Assembly: GCA_021816935.1 (NCBI GenBank)
Contig: JAKAWR010000009.1
Span: 1-64,000 of the forward strand
Reading direction: 5' to 3'
From: Actinomycetes bacterium
Lineage (GTDB): Bacteria > Actinomycetota > Acidimicrobiia > Acidimicrobiales > JAMCPL01
Length of the DNA: 64,000 nucleotides
Made by a program: the position numbers and the translations under genes. Below are positions 41,743 to 51,998 of this stretch, piece after piece. Each line of letters starts with the position of its first letter. The first letter of the stretch is position 1. The notes under the pieces were generated by a model. It saw nothing but the letters and a program-made list of their open reading frames with translations. It did not search any database and was not told the DNA's origin.

Positions 41743-43374
41743 CTAACCGCCACCTGCCGCACGTGCCGCGTGAAGCCGTTTACGACGGCGTTCCTGGAGG
41801 TAACCGGTCGCCACGATGGTCGCGACGTAAGCGACCAGGCCTGCCCCGACGGCGGTGCAGACGCGGGCCAGAAGACCGGCCGAAGATGTCGACGCGGAGA
41901 TGCTCACGCCCGCGGCGGCCGCACCGGCCAGGCAGGCGGTTGCAATGCAAAGCCGCCAAAGGTGTCTCAACAGGGCCGATGATACGCCACCGGTCGAGCG
42001 CTGGAAATACCATACGGACAAGAGCGCCGTGAGGTCGTAGGCGATCGAGATCGAAAGTATAAGTCCCCTGAAACCGAGCGTCGCCGAAAGCAGGAGTGCC
42101 AGTACCAGGTTGAGCCCGTTCTTGAGCAGGTAGATCCAGAAGACGGCCTTCATGCGCTGCATCGACTGAAAGGCGGCCATCGTATACATGAATACGCTGA
42201 AACCCGGCAGGCCGACGGCGAGGAGTGCAAGAGCCTCGCCCGTCAGGCTGCTCGATGAGAAGTTGCCGGCGCCGTGCCCGAGCAGGAGCGCTATCGCCTG
42301 GTGGGCGATGACCAGCTCGCCACCGGCGGCGGGAAGTACGAGCGCCAGGATGCGTACGAGTCCGGTTGTGTAGTACCGCCTGAACGACCCGGTACGGCCG
42401 GTGAACCATGTGCTGGACAGCTCGGGGATGGTGGTGCTCATTACGGAGACGACCACGATGCCGAAGGGGAACTGGAAGAAGGTGTACGCATAGGTGTAGG
42501 CGGCCACATCTCCGGTTCCCAGGTGAAGGGCCACTGCAAGCACGACGAGGAGGGTCAACTGGCTTCCGACGACGAACCCGAGCGTCCAAAGGCCGAGCCG
42601 TACGACTCGCCTTACCGCCGGGTGGCGGAATGCGAAGTTCCAGCGAAGCTCGGGCGCCAGGCGGTAAAGGCTCGGGACAAGTACGAGCGCTTGGAGGACG
42701 ACGCCGACGGTCGTGCCCGCGCCGAGGAGAATGAGCAGACCGTGGTGATCGGCAACCCAGGCGGGAGTAGGGTGCTTTGCGGCGACGCCGAATGCCATGA
42801 GGACGCCGATGAGAACGAGGTTGTTGACAGCCGGGGCAAATGCAGGCAGTGCAAAACGCCGATGCGAGTTCAGGTAGGCGGTGGCAATGCTGAACGTGCC
42901 ATAGGCGGCGAGCTGCGGAGCGAACAGGCGTAGGAGGGTGATCGTCACGTCCAGGCGGGAACGTCCGGTGCCGCCCGCGGCGAAGTGGTCGAAAACGTGA
43001 GCAATACCGGGTGCGAACGCCAGGAAGAGCGCTGTGGCCAGCGCTACGACAACAAGCGAGGTGGACAGCACAGCGGAGATATCTTCCGTAGCCGTTGCCG
43101 GGCTCGTCTCCATCCGCTCGATGAACACCGGTACGAACACCGCCGTGAGGATCCCTCCGAGAACGATGTCGTGAAGGATATTCGGGATCGTGTTGGCGAG
43201 GTTGTAGGAGTCGGCCAGAGAGGTGAAGCCGAGGGCATACGCAAGCGCGAACACGCGAAGGAGGCCTGTGACTCGCGACAGGGTAGTGCCTATCCCCATC
43301 GAGAGGGTCGCCCGGTTCATGGCGCTTACCGTGCCGGCGTCAGCTTGCCGACCGGTCAGGGTCTCGCCGTTCAT
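41743..43374 (-). CDS. murJ: Lipid II flippase MurJ
   Basis: A 543-residue inner-membrane protein of about fourteen helices, of the MOP superfamily. The start SAMNRATLSMGIGTTLSRVTGLLRVFALAYALGFTSLADSYNLANTIPNILHDIVLGG is the conserved first helix pair with the essential Arg and acidic residues. MurJ moves the peptidoglycan precursor lipid II outward. In actinobacteria it lies next to the DUF6049 gene (Rv3909-Rv3910 in M. tuberculosis), as here. It starts 3 bp downstream of the DUF6049 stop. No kinase-like C-terminal domain is fused, unlike M. tuberculosis MviN. Confidence 0.93.
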   Translation of the reverse strand: MNGETLTGRQADAGTVSAMNRATLSMGIGTTLSRVTGLLRVFALAYALGFTSLADSYNLANTIPNILHDIVLGGILTAVFVPVFIERMETSPATATEDISAVLSTSLVVVALATALFLAFAPGIAHVFDHFAAGGTGRSRLDVTITLLRLFAPQLAAYGTFSIATAYLNSHRRFALPAFAPAVNNLVLIGVLMAFGVAAKHPTPAWVADHHGLLILLGAGTTVGVVLQALVLVPSLYRLAPELRWNFAFRHPAVRRVVRLGLWTLGFVVGSQLTLLVVLAVALHLGTGDVAAYTYAYTFFQFPFGIVVVSVMSTTIPELSSTWFTGRTGSFRRYYTTGLVRILALVLPAAGGELVIAHQAIALLLGHGAGNFSSSSLTGEALALLAVGLPGFSVFMYTMAAFQSMQRMKAVFWIYLLKNGLNLVLALLLSATLGFRGLILSISIAYDLTALLSVWYFQRSTGGVSSALLRHLWRLCIATACLAGAAAAGVSISASTSSAGLLARVCTAVGAGLVAYVATIVATGYLQERRRKRLHAARAAGGG

Positions 43375-43377
43375 GGT

Positions 43378-45624
43378 CTAGGTGGGATCCGAGGCAGCCC
43401 GGGCTGCCTCGGCGGGCGAGGCGGCTGGCGGGTGGAGATGGCGGCCGGATCTCCTGCGCCGCCTTGTTACGAGAGTTTGGATCCACCACGCGGCGAGCAC
43501 GGTTACCGCCCCGGCGGAGAGGATCACCGCAACGGCCGAGATGGCAGCTGAATGGATCGGGACGTCGGCCCGGGCGATGACCAGTGAGCCTGCCGGGGTG
43601 ACGAAGTGGATCCTGACCACGAAGGAACCGGTAGCGGCGACCTCGACATGCAGGTTGGCAACCGTGGTAGATGATGCGGCAAGCTTCACGGTGAGAGTGT
43701 TGCCGCCGGGGAAGCGCAGCCCGTTTCCGGTGAGGCGGAGTACCCCCTCTACGGGGTAGGCAAGGCGCGAAGCTATGGTCACGGGAAGTATCGCGTGGCT
43801 CGAGGTCAGGGTGATCGTGCGACCCGACACGATGTCAATCCGGGATTCGATACCTTTGACCGACGCGTCAAACGGGGTGAGCGCGTCCCGGATCTCCCTG
43901 GAGTTGGAGCGGCGGTCTTCGGCGGTGAGGATTTGCTGTTCAAGCCGGGTCGTAACTGTCGCGTTGCTAATTGAGGATCGGAGGTTGGCAAGCTCTCCCG
44001 ATGCGATTTCGACTGACCGGAAAAGGCGGCCGGAACTGGACGTTGGCGAGACGCGGGCGGGGGCATAGGTGAAGGACCGCCGGAAGGAGGGGCCAGCCTC
44101 CCCCACCTCGCTGCCGAGCCGGGAAAGGGTGACCGGGTCGAGTACCGGGTCGGCCGCAAGAGCCCGGAGGACCATGGAAGTCACGCTCTGCTCGCCGGCT
44201 GCGGTACCTGCCGCCGAGGCGTCTACGACCACCCCTCGTAGAGCCGGCAAGTTTGGGGCCTCGAAATAGATTAGCGCGAGGTTGGCGAGCAGGTCGTAGG
44301 CCGCCTGAACGTTGCCAGAGGGGGAGGATCCCAGAGATTCGGGGGAGGCAGGAGAGGTTGAGGAGGCAGGAGAGGTTGAGGAGGCGGAGGCGAGTATCTC
44401 CGTCGACGCCGTATCCGCAAGAAAGCCTTCCACCTGCCGGCCGTTGCCGAGCCGGATGGGGAACGGCTGAGTCGGCGTGAGCGCGCTATAAATCGAGCTA
44501 ACGGCATCCTGTGTCGTTACGAAGGCGTTGATGCCCTCCGACTGGAGCGCTTCGGCCGCCTCGTCCGAAAGCGGAACGGAGGAGAGCCAGACGGCCGGGT
44601 TCTGGGTTGCGCGGACAGACGCAAGGGAGGCCTTCCCGGCGGCGAGTTGGGCCGGCAGCTGGTTGCTGTCACCGGTGGCGACGATCCCTGCCGGGTCAAT
44701 GGGAACGTAGGTCGAAGCACCGATCTCGTCATGGCCGCGAGTGGTCAACGTTGCCAGCTCGGAAAGTGCCTTACGGGCAGTCGCGCTCGATCTCGCAGCA
44801 CTTTCGAGCAGGCTGATCACCTGGCCGGAACAGGAGACGGTGGCGGGAGTTGCATAAAGGGAGAGATCCCCTATCTCGGACTCCGTGGAACCCAACCAGC
44901 TCCTTGCCGTACTTGCGGAGGCGTCCGGCGGCGGGGGTTCGAGCGATACCAAGAGGGAGACCCTGAGGCGGCTCGTGCCCGGTGGTACCTGCAGGTAGGT
45001 GAGAAACGTGTCGATGGTGGCCACGCTCTTGCCGCCCGGAGCGACCAGGGATAGTTGGACGGGGTAGACACCGTAGCAGGTTCCCGACGAGGGCGTGCAG
45101 TCCAGGTAGAGGGCGAAAGGAGGTCCAGCTCCTCCCGGGCCGGGCCCGTTCGATACGGGTGCCGTCAGGGTGTAGGTACCGCCGGCTCCCGGGACAAGGC
45201 CGTTTCCTCCCCCGGCGAGTGGGACAGCCGGTGATGTCGCTATAGGTGATCCGGGCGAGCTGCCCTGCACGATGGCGAGGAGGTCGCTCTCACTCACCAG
45301 GCGAGGATAGACGGCAAGCTCAACGGAATAGCCGTTGCCGCTTCCGGGGACCTCCGAGGGCGAATGCTGCGATGAGGAGCCGCCGCCGCCGGAGGGGGTC
45401 GTGGTCGGCACCTTGAAGGTCATCCCGAAAGGCACGGTTCCCGATGCCCACGGCGATTGCGAGACGAGGTACAGACCCGTTGCAGACCCGCTGCTTGCGT
45501 AACCGGTCGGCAAGAAAGCGGTGGGCGTGTCTCCGTCAACGACAGACGGTGACGCGGTCCGGATCCCGGCCCAGCCGGCGAAGAGGAAAATGGCGGCGAG
45601 GACGGTTGCGACCCCTGAGAGCAC
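43378..45624 (-). CDS. DUF6049-family secreted/membrane-anchored protein
   Basis: About 748 residues. It starts with a hydrophobic signal (SGVATVLAAIFLFAGWAGIRTA), has a long Ser/Thr/Gly/Pro-rich extracytoplasmic part, and ends with a helix (SAVAVILSAGAVTVLAAWWIQTLV) and a basic tail, so it is anchored at the C-terminus. This size, topology and position next to murJ fit the DUF6049 family (as in Rv3909), whose role is unknown but which may help envelope assembly. The start GTG at 45624 is my choice; the frame is open 189 bp further upstream. A tandem 18-bp repeat at 44344-44379 gives Ser-Thr-Ser-Pro-Ala repeats in a linker. Confidence 0.7.
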   Translation of the reverse strand: MLSGVATVLAAIFLFAGWAGIRTASPSVVDGDTPTAFLPTGYASSGSATGLYLVSQSPWASGTVPFGMTFKVPTTTPSGGGGSSSQHSPSEVPGSGNGYSVELAVYPRLVSESDLLAIVQGSSPGSPIATSPAVPLAGGGNGLVPGAGGTYTLTAPVSNGPGPGGAGPPFALYLDCTPSSGTCYGVYPVQLSLVAPGGKSVATIDTFLTYLQVPPGTSRLRVSLLVSLEPPPPDASASTARSWLGSTESEIGDLSLYATPATVSCSGQVISLLESAARSSATARKALSELATLTTRGHDEIGASTYVPIDPAGIVATGDSNQLPAQLAAGKASLASVRATQNPAVWLSSVPLSDEAAEALQSEGINAFVTTQDAVSSIYSALTPTQPFPIRLGNGRQVEGFLADTASTEILASASSTSPASSTSPASPESLGSSPSGNVQAAYDLLANLALIYFEAPNLPALRGVVVDASAAGTAAGEQSVTSMVLRALAADPVLDPVTLSRLGSEVGEAGPSFRRSFTYAPARVSPTSSSGRLFRSVEIASGELANLRSSISNATVTTRLEQQILTAEDRRSNSREIRDALTPFDASVKGIESRIDIVSGRTITLTSSHAILPVTIASRLAYPVEGVLRLTGNGLRFPGGNTLTVKLAASSTTVANLHVEVAATGSFVVRIHFVTPAGSLVIARADVPIHSAAISAVAVILSAGAVTVLAAWWIQTLVTRRRRRSGRHLHPPAASPAEAARAASDPT
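44344..44379 (+). repeat. Two 18-bp tandem repeats in the DUF6049 gene
   Basis: GGAGGCAGGAGAGGTTGA occurs twice in a row, followed by a partial third copy. It encodes a Ser/Thr/Pro linker on the minus strand. Confidence 0.85.
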
Positions 45625-45995
45625 GTGGAAAGCATACAGGACCCAGCAGCGGGGCGGGAGGTAAGCGCTGTCCGGGCAGGATCTTGGCCGGACCCTGGAG
45701 CGGTGGAGCCGAAAGATCCTGGGTCTGTGGCCCTTCCGAGTGCGTGCGTACAGATCATCCGAACCATTAACCAACAATCCAACAATGAACACTCCCGGGG
45801 GTTGCAATCTCACCGGGGGGGGGCATCTCTAGAGCATGGCGTCATGGGTGGAGAGGCAACTCGCGGGTTTGCGACGCGGCGGTCGTGCCGGTCTGGCAAT
45901 CGGGGTGGTCCTGCTGCTCGGAGCCTCAGGCGCGGGAGCCCGTGCGGGGGTGACGGCGGAGGTGTTCCTCCGCCGCTACGCTAACATCGGGTCTC
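45625..45995. other. Divergent gap between DUF6049 and pcnA
   Basis: 371 bp. In M. tuberculosis a mutT-like gene lies here; I find none. G-runs are frequent (a run of nine G at about 45822). A TACGCT/TAACAT pair near 45977-45985 may be the -10 of pcnA. Confidence 0.4.
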
Positions 45996-47402
45996 ATGAT
46001 CCCCGAGCGGGCGAGAGAGGTTGCCGCGCTCACCAGCGAGCTCGCTGGCGTTTTCGAGTCGGCGGGAAAGCATATCTACCTGGTGGGCGGAGTTGTTCGC
46101 GACCTCGTGCTCGGTCGCTTCCCGGACGGGGGCGCGACGGGTAGGCCGGGTGAGCCCCCCGCCCTGCCCGACCTCGACTTCACGACCGACGCGTTGCCCG
46201 AGGAGACCGAGGCTATTTTGAGCCCATGGGCGGAGAAGGTGTGGTCGCAAGGCAAGGCCTTTGGCACGCTGGGAGCTTGGAAAAAGGGCAGAAGGTACGA
46301 GATAACGACACACCGCGGTGAGTCGTATTCGGATATCTCCCGTAAACCCGAGGTGAGGTATTCCATGTCGCTCGAAGACGATCTTTCCCGGCGCGACTTC
46401 ACGGTGAACGCAATGGCGTTGACGCTGCCCGGCTTCGAGCTGATCGATCCTTTCGGCGGGCTGGATGATCTCGCCGCATCCAGGTTGGCGACCCCCGGGT
46501 CACCCGAACAGTCTTTCTCGGACGATCCGCTGAGGATGCTGAGGGCGGCGCGGTTCTCGGCCGGGTATGGCCTGCAACCCGATGAGGCCCTCGTCGATGC
46601 CGTGAGGAGGTTGCGCCGTCGGCTTGACATTGTCTCTCGGGAGCGCATCCGTGACGAGCTCGACAAGCTCCTGGTTGTGGAACGCCCGTCTCCGGGGCTG
46701 CGTTTCCTTGTCGAGACGGGCCTTGCAGAGCTTTTCCTTCCCGAGCTGCCGGCGCTTGCATTGGAGCAGGACCCGGTTCACCAGCACAAGGACGTGCTAG
46801 CCCATACCTTTGCCGTCGTGGACAAAGCGAGCCGGGACCGGCTGCTGCGCCTCGCGGCGCTTTTCCACGACGTAGGGAAGCCTGCCACCAGGTCATTCGC
46901 CAGGGATGGCGTCAGCTTCCACCACCATGACGTCGTCGGTGCGAAGCTGACCCGGCGCAGGATGCGGGAGCTGCGCTACGGGGAAGAGGACGTGAGGGTG
47001 GTGTCGGAACTGGTCAGGCTGCATCTTCGCTTCCATACCTACCGGTTCGGTTGGACCGACGCGGCGGTCCGCAGGTACGTGAGGGACGCCGGTCCGCTTC
47101 TTCAGCGGCTGAACGAGCTAACGCGATGCGACTGCACGACGAGGAACCCCGACAAGGCCCGGTCGCTGAACCGGCGAATAGACGCTCTTGAGCTCCGGAT
47201 CGTTGAGCTCCGGACACAGGAAGCCCTCGACTCGATCAGGCCCGACCTGGATGGCAACGAGGTAATGGAGCACCTGGGTATCGGGCCAGGGCCACTGGTT
47301 GGCAAGGCGCTCGCGTTCCTCCTGGATCTCAGGATGGACGAAGGTCCCCACCCGAAAGAGGAGGCTCTTCGCCGTCTGGGCAAGTGGTGGGAGGAGCAAT
47401 GA
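45996..47402 (+). CDS. pcnA: CCA tRNA nucleotidyltransferase with HD domain
   Basis: A 468-residue enzyme that adds CCA to tRNA 3' ends. The polymerase-beta-type head has [13 protein letters not shown] and [12 protein letters not shown] (metal-binding Asp pair); the [11 protein letters not shown] and [23 protein letters not shown] blocks follow. An HD domain comes next ([14 protein letters not shown] with [21 protein letters not shown]), as in actinobacterial PcnA. The tRNA-Arg gene at 345 encodes no CCA, so such activity is needed. Its 3' end overlaps the convergent ino1 gene by 74 bp. Confidence 0.93.
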   Translation: MIPERAREVAALTSELAGVFESAGKHIYLVGGVVRDLVLGRFPDGGATGRPGEPPALPDLDFTTDALPEETEAILSPWAEKVWSQGKAFGTLGAWKKGRRYEITTHRGESYSDISRKPEVRYSMSLEDDLSRRDFTVNAMALTLPGFELIDPFGGLDDLAASRLATPGSPEQSFSDDPLRMLRAARFSAGYGLQPDEALVDAVRRLRRRLDIVSRERIRDELDKLLVVERPSPGLRFLVETGLAELFLPELPALALEQDPVHQHKDVLAHTFAVVDKASRDRLLRLAALFHDVGKPATRSFARDGVSFHHHDVVGAKLTRRRMRELRYGEEDVRVVSELVRLHLRFHTYRFGWTDAAVRRYVRDAGPLLQRLNELTRCDCTTRNPDKARSLNRRIDALELRIVELRTQEALDSIRPDLDGNEVMEHLGIGPGPLVGKALAFLLDLRMDEGPHPKEEALRRLGKWWEEQ

Positions 47403-48468
47403 AATCCTCGACCATTCGGCGCGCCTCCTCGTCGGTGAACTGCTCTGGAGGAGACTTCATGAAGTAGGCGCTCGGGCCGATCAGCGGACCGCCGATTCCC
47501 CGGTCGAGCGCCACGCGGGCGCAGCGGATCGCGTCGATCATCACCCCCGCCGAGTTCGGCGAGTCCCAGACCTCCAGCTTCAGCTCGATGGCGAGAGGCG
47601 CACCCCCAAAATTGCGGCCCTCGAGCCGTATGTAAGCCCACTTCCGGTCGTCGAGCCACGGGACGTGGTCCGAGGGGCCGATGTGGATGTCCCCGCCAGA
47701 GAGGCGGGTTGCTTCCATCTGGCTCGTGACCGCCTGGGTCTTGGAGATCTTCTTCGATTCGAGGCGGGATCGTTCGAGCATGTTCATGAAGTCCATGTTC
47801 CCCCCGAAGTTCAGCTGGTAGGTGTGGTCGAGCGCCACGCCGCGATCTTCGAGCAGGCGGGTCAGTACGCGGTGCAGGATCGTGGATCCTACCTGGCTCT
47901 TGATATCGTCACCCACGATAGGAACGCCAGCGTCCGTGAAACGCTGCGCCCACTCCGGGTTGGAGGCGATGAAGACCGGTATGGCATTGATGAAGGCCAC
48001 GCCTGCTTCGAGGGCGCACTGGGCGTAGTATCGCTGGGCTTGTTCCGAGCCGACGGGGAGATAGCTGATCAGCACCTGGGCGCCGGCGGTACGGAGCTCG
48101 GCCGCCACGTCGACGGGTTCGGCGGGTGACTCCTCCACGACCTGGTGGTAGTACTCGCCATAGCCGTCGTAGGTGGGGCCTCTCAGGACGTGGACATCCT
48201 GGAAGCCGACTCTCGAGAAGCGAATGGTGTTGTTCTGGCCGGCAAAGATCGCCTTTGACACGTCGGAACCAACCTTCGAATTGTCGATGTCGAAGGCCGC
48301 GACCACCTGGATATCGGAGACGTGGTACCCACCGACCACCGGGTGCATCAGGCCCGAGACGGTCTCGTTCGGGTCGGCGTCACGGTAGTAGTCGAGACCC
48401 TGGACGAGCGAGCTGGCGCAGTTGCCGACTCCGGCGATCGCTAAGCGGATCGGTTCTCTAGTGGTCAT
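47329..48468 (-). CDS. ino1: Inositol-1-phosphate (myo-inositol-3-phosphate) synthase
   Basis: A 379-residue NAD-dependent enzyme that turns glucose 6-phosphate into inositol phosphate, needed for phosphatidylinositol and mycothiol. It begins [22 protein letters not shown] (NAD motif), and contains [43 protein letters not shown] and [13 protein letters not shown], all family blocks. Start is ATG at 48468, overlapping the padR stop by 4 bp. The padR-ino1 pair is also seen in mycobacteria (Rv0047c-Rv0046c). The C-terminal ~30 residues are Gly/Pro-rich and overlap pcnA on the other strand. Confidence 0.93.
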   Translation of the reverse strand: MTTREPIRLAIAGVGNCASSLVQGLDYYRDADPNETVSGLMHPVVGGYHVSDIQVVAAFDIDNSKVGSDVSKAIFAGQNNTIRFSRVGFQDVHVLRGPTYDGYGEYYHQVVEESPAEPVDVAAELRTAGAQVLISYLPVGSEQAQRYYAQCALEAGVAFINAIPVFIASNPEWAQRFTDAGVPIVGDDIKSQVGSTILHRVLTRLLEDRGVALDHTYQLNFGGNMDFMNMLERSRLESKKISKTQAVTSQMEATRLSGGDIHIGPSDHVPWLDDRKWAYIRLEGRNFGGAPLAIELKLEVWDSPNSAGVMIDAIRCARVALDRGIGGPLIGPSAYFMKSPPEQFTDEEARRMVEDFIAPPTTCPDGEEPPLSGGDLRPS

Positions 48469-49163
48469 CTTGCTTCTCCCTTCTTGGGTGAGTTGATCAG
48501 GCCGGCGCGGGGGTGCTCGTCGTCGATGAGCTTGTCCAGCCAACCTATGTCTCTTTTCAGCGTGTCGATTTCGTGTGCGAGCAGCCTGGCTCCGTAACCA
48601 GCGGGACGGTGGGACGCCGCCCGCTCTGCGGCCTCGATCTCCTGAAGCCGGGTTGCGAGCTGGATCCTCCGGCGCTCGAGAAGGCGGATCCGCGCGGGAG
48701 GCGGTAGGTGCCTGGCGAACGCTAGGCGGATGTCGAACTCTCGCTGGTCGCGGGCTGAGGCCTGTTCCTCGCTCATTAGCTCCCCGAAGAGCTGCCGGCC
48801 CTTTTCGGTGATGTGGTACACCTTTCTTGACCTTCCACTCCGTGAGGCCGGCGCCGTTGCGAGAAATGCGGCTTGCCGCTCACCGGTGAGCGAACCCGTG
48901 AGAGGGATATGCCTGGCGGCGGAGGTCGTAACTGAGCCTGCGGGACTGGGCGCGCTGTCCGAGCCGGGTTGGCCGGGTACGCTGGGGCGCAGGGTTTCGA
49001 GCGCTCCCTGGCGCTCTAGGCGGGCAAGGGCCGGGTACAACGACCCGAACGAGAGGGTCATGACCACGCCTTCGTCCTTGAGCCGCTTGCGGATCTCGTA
49101 GCCGTGAAGGTCCTGGTCGGCCAAGACGCCGAGAATCGCCAATTCTATCACGCGACATATCAT
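48465..49163 (-). CDS. PadR-family transcriptional regulator
   Basis: A 232-residue regulator. The winged helix-turn-helix is [53 protein letters not shown] low-complexity Ser/Thr/Gly insert follows before the wing ([22 protein letters not shown]), which splits the domain more than usual. The C-terminal helices ([25 protein letters not shown]) form the dimer part. It overlaps ino1 and probably controls it and itself. An inverted repeat (49157-49171) spans its start codon. The ATG at 49163 was chosen as the start of the domain. Confidence 0.85.
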   Translation of the reverse strand: MICRVIELAILGVLADQDLHGYEIRKRLKDEGVVMTLSFGSLYPALARLERQGALETLRPSVPGQPGSDSAPSPAGSVTTSAARHIPLTGSLTGERQAAFLATAPASRSGRSRKVYHITEKGRQLFGELMSEEQASARDQREFDIRLAFARHLPPPARIRLLERRRIQLATRLQEIEAAERAASHRPAGYGARLLAHEIDTLKRDIGWLDKLIDDEHPRAGLINSPKKGEAR

Positions 49164-49171
49164 AGCGATAT
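49157..49171. promoter_or_regulatory. Inverted repeat at the padR start
   Basis: ATATC-ATAGC-GATAT, a perfect 5-5-5 repeat over the padR start codon, with a further CGATATATCG palindrome at 49166-49175. A candidate operator for autoregulation; it does not match the ATGT/ACAT PadR consensus. Confidence 0.35.
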
Positions 49172-49282
49172 ATCGGTACACGCGCAAGTCGGTTTGCCGA
49201 TCGAGGACGTGCCGGTGCCGGCAGGGGTTGGAGACGGAGGGCGCGGGAGACCGGGAGACGGTGCACTAGGCTGGACCACTAT

Positions 49283-49987
49283 ATGGCTATCAGGCTCCGG
49301 CGGAGGATATGGCCCGTTCGTATGCCGTGGCAGGTGCCGGTATCGGGCATCCTGAGCCTAACGGGTCTGGGCATCTCGGTCTACCTGACCGTGGTGCATT
49401 ACGTCACACCCAGCCTACTCGTGTGCCCTAACAGCGGCGCCATCGACTGCGCGGCGGTCATAACGAGCCCGCAGTCGGTACTGTTCGGCCTGCCTATTGC
49501 CGTGTACGGCGATATCTGGCACGCGGTTATGTTCCTCTTCTTCCTTCCGTGGGCCTGGTACGCGTCCGCAGGCTTGGGCGACCTGGGGCGGCGGGCCGGG
49601 AGATGGATCGGCTGGTTTCGCTTCGGTGGCATCCTCGTTGCGATCGGTTTCGTTATTTACCTTATTTACCTGGAGCTGTACGAGATCCACAAGATCTGCC
49701 TCTGGTGCACGTCGGTGCACATTACGACGTTCCTGCTGCTTGTCACGGTGGTGTCGTCGTCCGGCTGGTCTCTCGGCCAGGGTTTCGGATCCCGGGTTGG
49801 TGCCGCGCTTGGATCGGGTGGGTGGGACGAGGGCGACGATGACGAAGGCGGGAACCATGAGGCGGATGGTGATCGCAACGAACTTACGGGCGACGACGAA
49901 GGCAGGGAGGCGTCCGAACGTGTATCGCGAAGCACCGTGAAGGCCGTCGCCGGAGAGGCTGAAGCCGAGACAGGGAGGGTTACTTAA
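49283..49987 (+). CDS. Vitamin K epoxide reductase (VKOR) family protein
   Basis: A 234-residue membrane protein with four helices. The paired cysteines are Cys in [13 protein letters not shown] (first loop) and the active-site CLWC in [15 protein letters not shown] (fourth helix). VKOR reoxidises a periplasmic-side thiol oxidase using quinones, so disulphides can form in exported proteins. The last ~75 residues are acidic and disordered. The convergent neighbour is a CxxC-bearing DUF929 protein, a likely redox partner; the two genes overlap by 8 bp. ATG at 49283; the promoter would be near the padR-side gap. Confidence 0.88.
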   Translation: MAIRLRRRIWPVRMPWQVPVSGILSLTGLGISVYLTVVHYVTPSLLVCPNSGAIDCAAVITSPQSVLFGLPIAVYGDIWHAVMFLFFLPWAWYASAGLGDLGRRAGRWIGWFRFGGILVAIGFVIYLIYLELYEIHKICLWCTSVHITTFLLLVTVVSSSGWSLGQGFGSRVGAALGSGGWDEGDDDEGGNHEADGDRNELTGDDEGREASERVSRSTVKAVAGEAEAETGRVT

Positions 49988-51134
49988 CCCCGATGGCCTT
50001 GGCGGCGGCCGTGACCCCGGAGGAGTTGCACACGGAGGCGGGCCGGTCGCCGGTGGTGGCGCAGATGGCGGCCGAGAAGCTGTTGGCGACGCCGATGATC
50101 ACCGGAGCAATGGTGGAGTTCCCGCTTGTAATCGCGCTGTCGATCTCAGGCCATGTCATGCCGGCCAGGATGCCCGGGTCGTACGGCGCGCCCGAAAGGA
50201 TGAGCTTGCCGTTGAAATCGACGAAGGGCACCGCCCCTCCCGAATTACCGCTCGTGGCAGGCCCCGTATAAGGGGGAGCGTCGTACTTACCAGCGATCCT
50301 GCTTTCGGCGGGTGTCATCGACTGGAGCTTCACGTAGCCGTCAACGGCGCAGTTGGATGCACCGGTCGTGCACGGCTGGTTGGTGCTCATCTCGACCGGC
50401 ACGAAGTCGAGGTAGTGGCTCGAATAGGTGGAGCCATAGAAGGTGAAAGTGTTCGTCAAGGGGTATCTGTCCACGGCGGAAGACGTCATCCGGCCAAGCC
50501 TACTGAAGGTGCCGAACCGGCTCAGTGCCATGATGAGGCCCCAGCGTGTGGCGGCGCAGAACGGGCAGTCTTCGGCCCCGAGGTAGAAGACCTCGGGAAG
50601 CGGGCCCGATACCAGGGAGAGCGGCGGCACTTTGGCGGGCAGGGTGTGGAATGCCTGCTTCGTGTACTGCAGCGTTGTTCCGGAAGGCGCTCCCACCGTG
50701 TTGAAAACCGAAAGAGCGTTGCCGGTAAGAGCCTTGAGGTCCTGAGCGGTGGCCGGCCCGTAAGTGCTCGGAGTCTTCGGATGCCCTCCGGTGACGTTCA
50801 CTATGACCAGTACGGCGACGATCACGACGACGAGGCCTACCACCGACCAGGCCAGCATGGCCGGCGAGAAGCGGCTGGCCTTGTACGCAGCAGGCCGGGT
50901 TGCCGTTCGCGCTCTTTCTGTTCCGTGGCCCCGCGTTCGGTCCGGGCCGCTACCTGCCCTACCGTTCCGGGCGCCCGGCCCCGGGCGAGTCTCGCCGCGC
51001 TCTCCGCCCCGGCTTCGAGCTCCCTGGCTCTGCGAGCCCCGGTGCTGCCCACCCTTCCCGGCCACTACCGGGCGGCTGGCTTCGCGAGCAGCCTGCTTGG
51101 CGTTCTTGCCGGTCCTACCGGTGTCAGCTGGCAT
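49980..51134 (-). CDS. DUF929 membrane-anchored thioredoxin-like protein
   Basis: A 384-residue protein with an 85-residue basic, disordered N-terminus, one membrane helix ([22 protein letters not shown]), then an outside domain. That domain has a CPFC motif in [26 protein letters not shown], a thioredoxin-like active site, and a later Cys pair (CTTGASNC). The family is DUF929. Opposite the VKOR gene, it probably acts as a thiol oxidase or isomerase recycled by VKOR. This role is inferred from the motif and the neighbour. The N-terminal basic segment is Gly/Arg-rich. Upstream is an octamer repeat. Confidence 0.8.
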   Translation of the reverse strand: MPADTGRTGKNAKQAAREASRPVVAGKGGQHRGSQSQGARSRGGERGETRPGPGARNGRAGSGPDRTRGHGTERARTATRPAAYKASRFSPAMLAWSVVGLVVVIVAVLVIVNVTGGHPKTPSTYGPATAQDLKALTGNALSVFNTVGAPSGTTLQYTKQAFHTLPAKVPPLSLVSGPLPEVFYLGAEDCPFCAATRWGLIMALSRFGTFSRLGRMTSSAVDRYPLTNTFTFYGSTYSSHYLDFVPVEMSTNQPCTTGASNCAVDGYVKLQSMTPAESRIAGKYDAPPYTGPATSGNSGGAVPFVDFNGKLILSGAPYDPGILAGMTWPEIDSAITSGNSTIAPVIIGVANSFSAAICATTGDRPASVCNSSGVTAAAKAIGVK

Positions 51135-51174
51135 AGCAAGTAGATCATACTACGCAGGCACGCTCAAGGGGGCG

Positions 51175-51230
51175 CCGGCCCACCGGCCCACCGGCCCATC
51201 GGCCCATCGGCCCATCGGCCCATCGGCCCC
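51175..51230. repeat. Octamer tandem repeat
   Basis: Seven 8-bp units: CCGGCCCA three times, TCGGCCCA three times, and TCGGCCCC once. They sit 41 bp upstream of the DUF929 start, so a change in copy number could alter promoter spacing. Confidence 0.9.
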
Positions 51231-51327
51231 GAGGTCCAGAGCTCCGGTGGCTCCAACTGACATCCTCCCCAGGGCTATAGTCCGGGGCTTGCGCTCGCTG
51301 TTTCGGCCAGCGCGCCGGAGGAGGGAG

Positions 51328-51900
51328 TCAGCCGGTCGGAGGTACCTTGCCGTCGGGCGGCCACGGGGTGTCGCCGGCGTCCAGTGGCACTGCAAGACCC
51401 TTCAACACGACCGAGATCATCCACCATGTGCCGATGGCGCCGAGGAGCTCCAGCAGTGTCATCTCATCGAAGCCCTCGGCAAGAGCTATTCGGGTCTCGT
51501 CGGACAGAGCGCCGTCCACCACCACCTCGTCCACCGCCGCCAGGAGCGTCCGGTCCTGCCGGTCGAAGCCCTCGTGCGACCGCCAGTCCCTGACGGCCAG
51601 CAACTCCTGCGGATCGACTCCGAAAAGCTGCGCAATCCGCCAATGCTCTGTCCACTCATAGACCGACCCCGTGATCCACCCGATTCGCATGATGAGGATC
51701 TCCCTATGGCGATGCGCCAGGTGGTCCCCCGCAAGAAGCGTGAGGAGGAGGTCGCTCATGGCTTTCGCGTACTTCTCGTGACGCAGCAGGATCCTGAAGA
51801 TCGACAGGCGCGCCATGATCTTCGGGACGCCTATCCTCGTGGCCGTCTCGACAGCATCCTCATCGGAGAGCATGCCCACAAGAGCCTCCGGCATTTTCAC
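51328..51900 (-). CDS. Carboxymuconolactone decarboxylase family (AhpD-like) protein
   Basis: A 190-residue all-helical protein of the CMD family. The core is HLAHRHREILIMRIGWITGSVYEWTEHWRIAQLFGVDPQEL, where the E-x-x-x-H pattern (EWTEHWRIA) stands in place of the CxxC-x-x-x-H of peroxidase-type AhpD. It therefore should not have thiol redox activity and may be a lyase/isomerase or a binding protein. Start ATG at 51900; a purine-rich GAAAGGAAGTG is upstream. The alcohol dehydrogenase gene ends 98 bp further upstream on the same strand, so the two may be co-transcribed. Confidence 0.8.
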   Translation of the reverse strand: MKMPEALVGMLSDEDAVETATRIGVPKIMARLSIFRILLRHEKYAKAMSDLLLTLLAGDHLAHRHREILIMRIGWITGSVYEWTEHWRIAQLFGVDPQELLAVRDWRSHEGFDRQDRTLLAAVDEVVVDGALSDETRIALAEGFDEMTLLELLGAIGTWWMISVVLKGLAVPLDAGDTPWPPDGKVPPTG

Positions 51901-51998
51901 TTCCTTTCTATTCTGTCGTGGAGCGTGTCGACAACTCGCTTACGCGAGGTGGGGTCGTTGCCCGTTCATATACTGCGCGAGCCGGAACCGCCCCCGGT

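Noticed and set aside
51175-51230. Octamer array as a CRISPR
   Set aside because: Units are 8 bp with no spacers; no cas genes are in the window.
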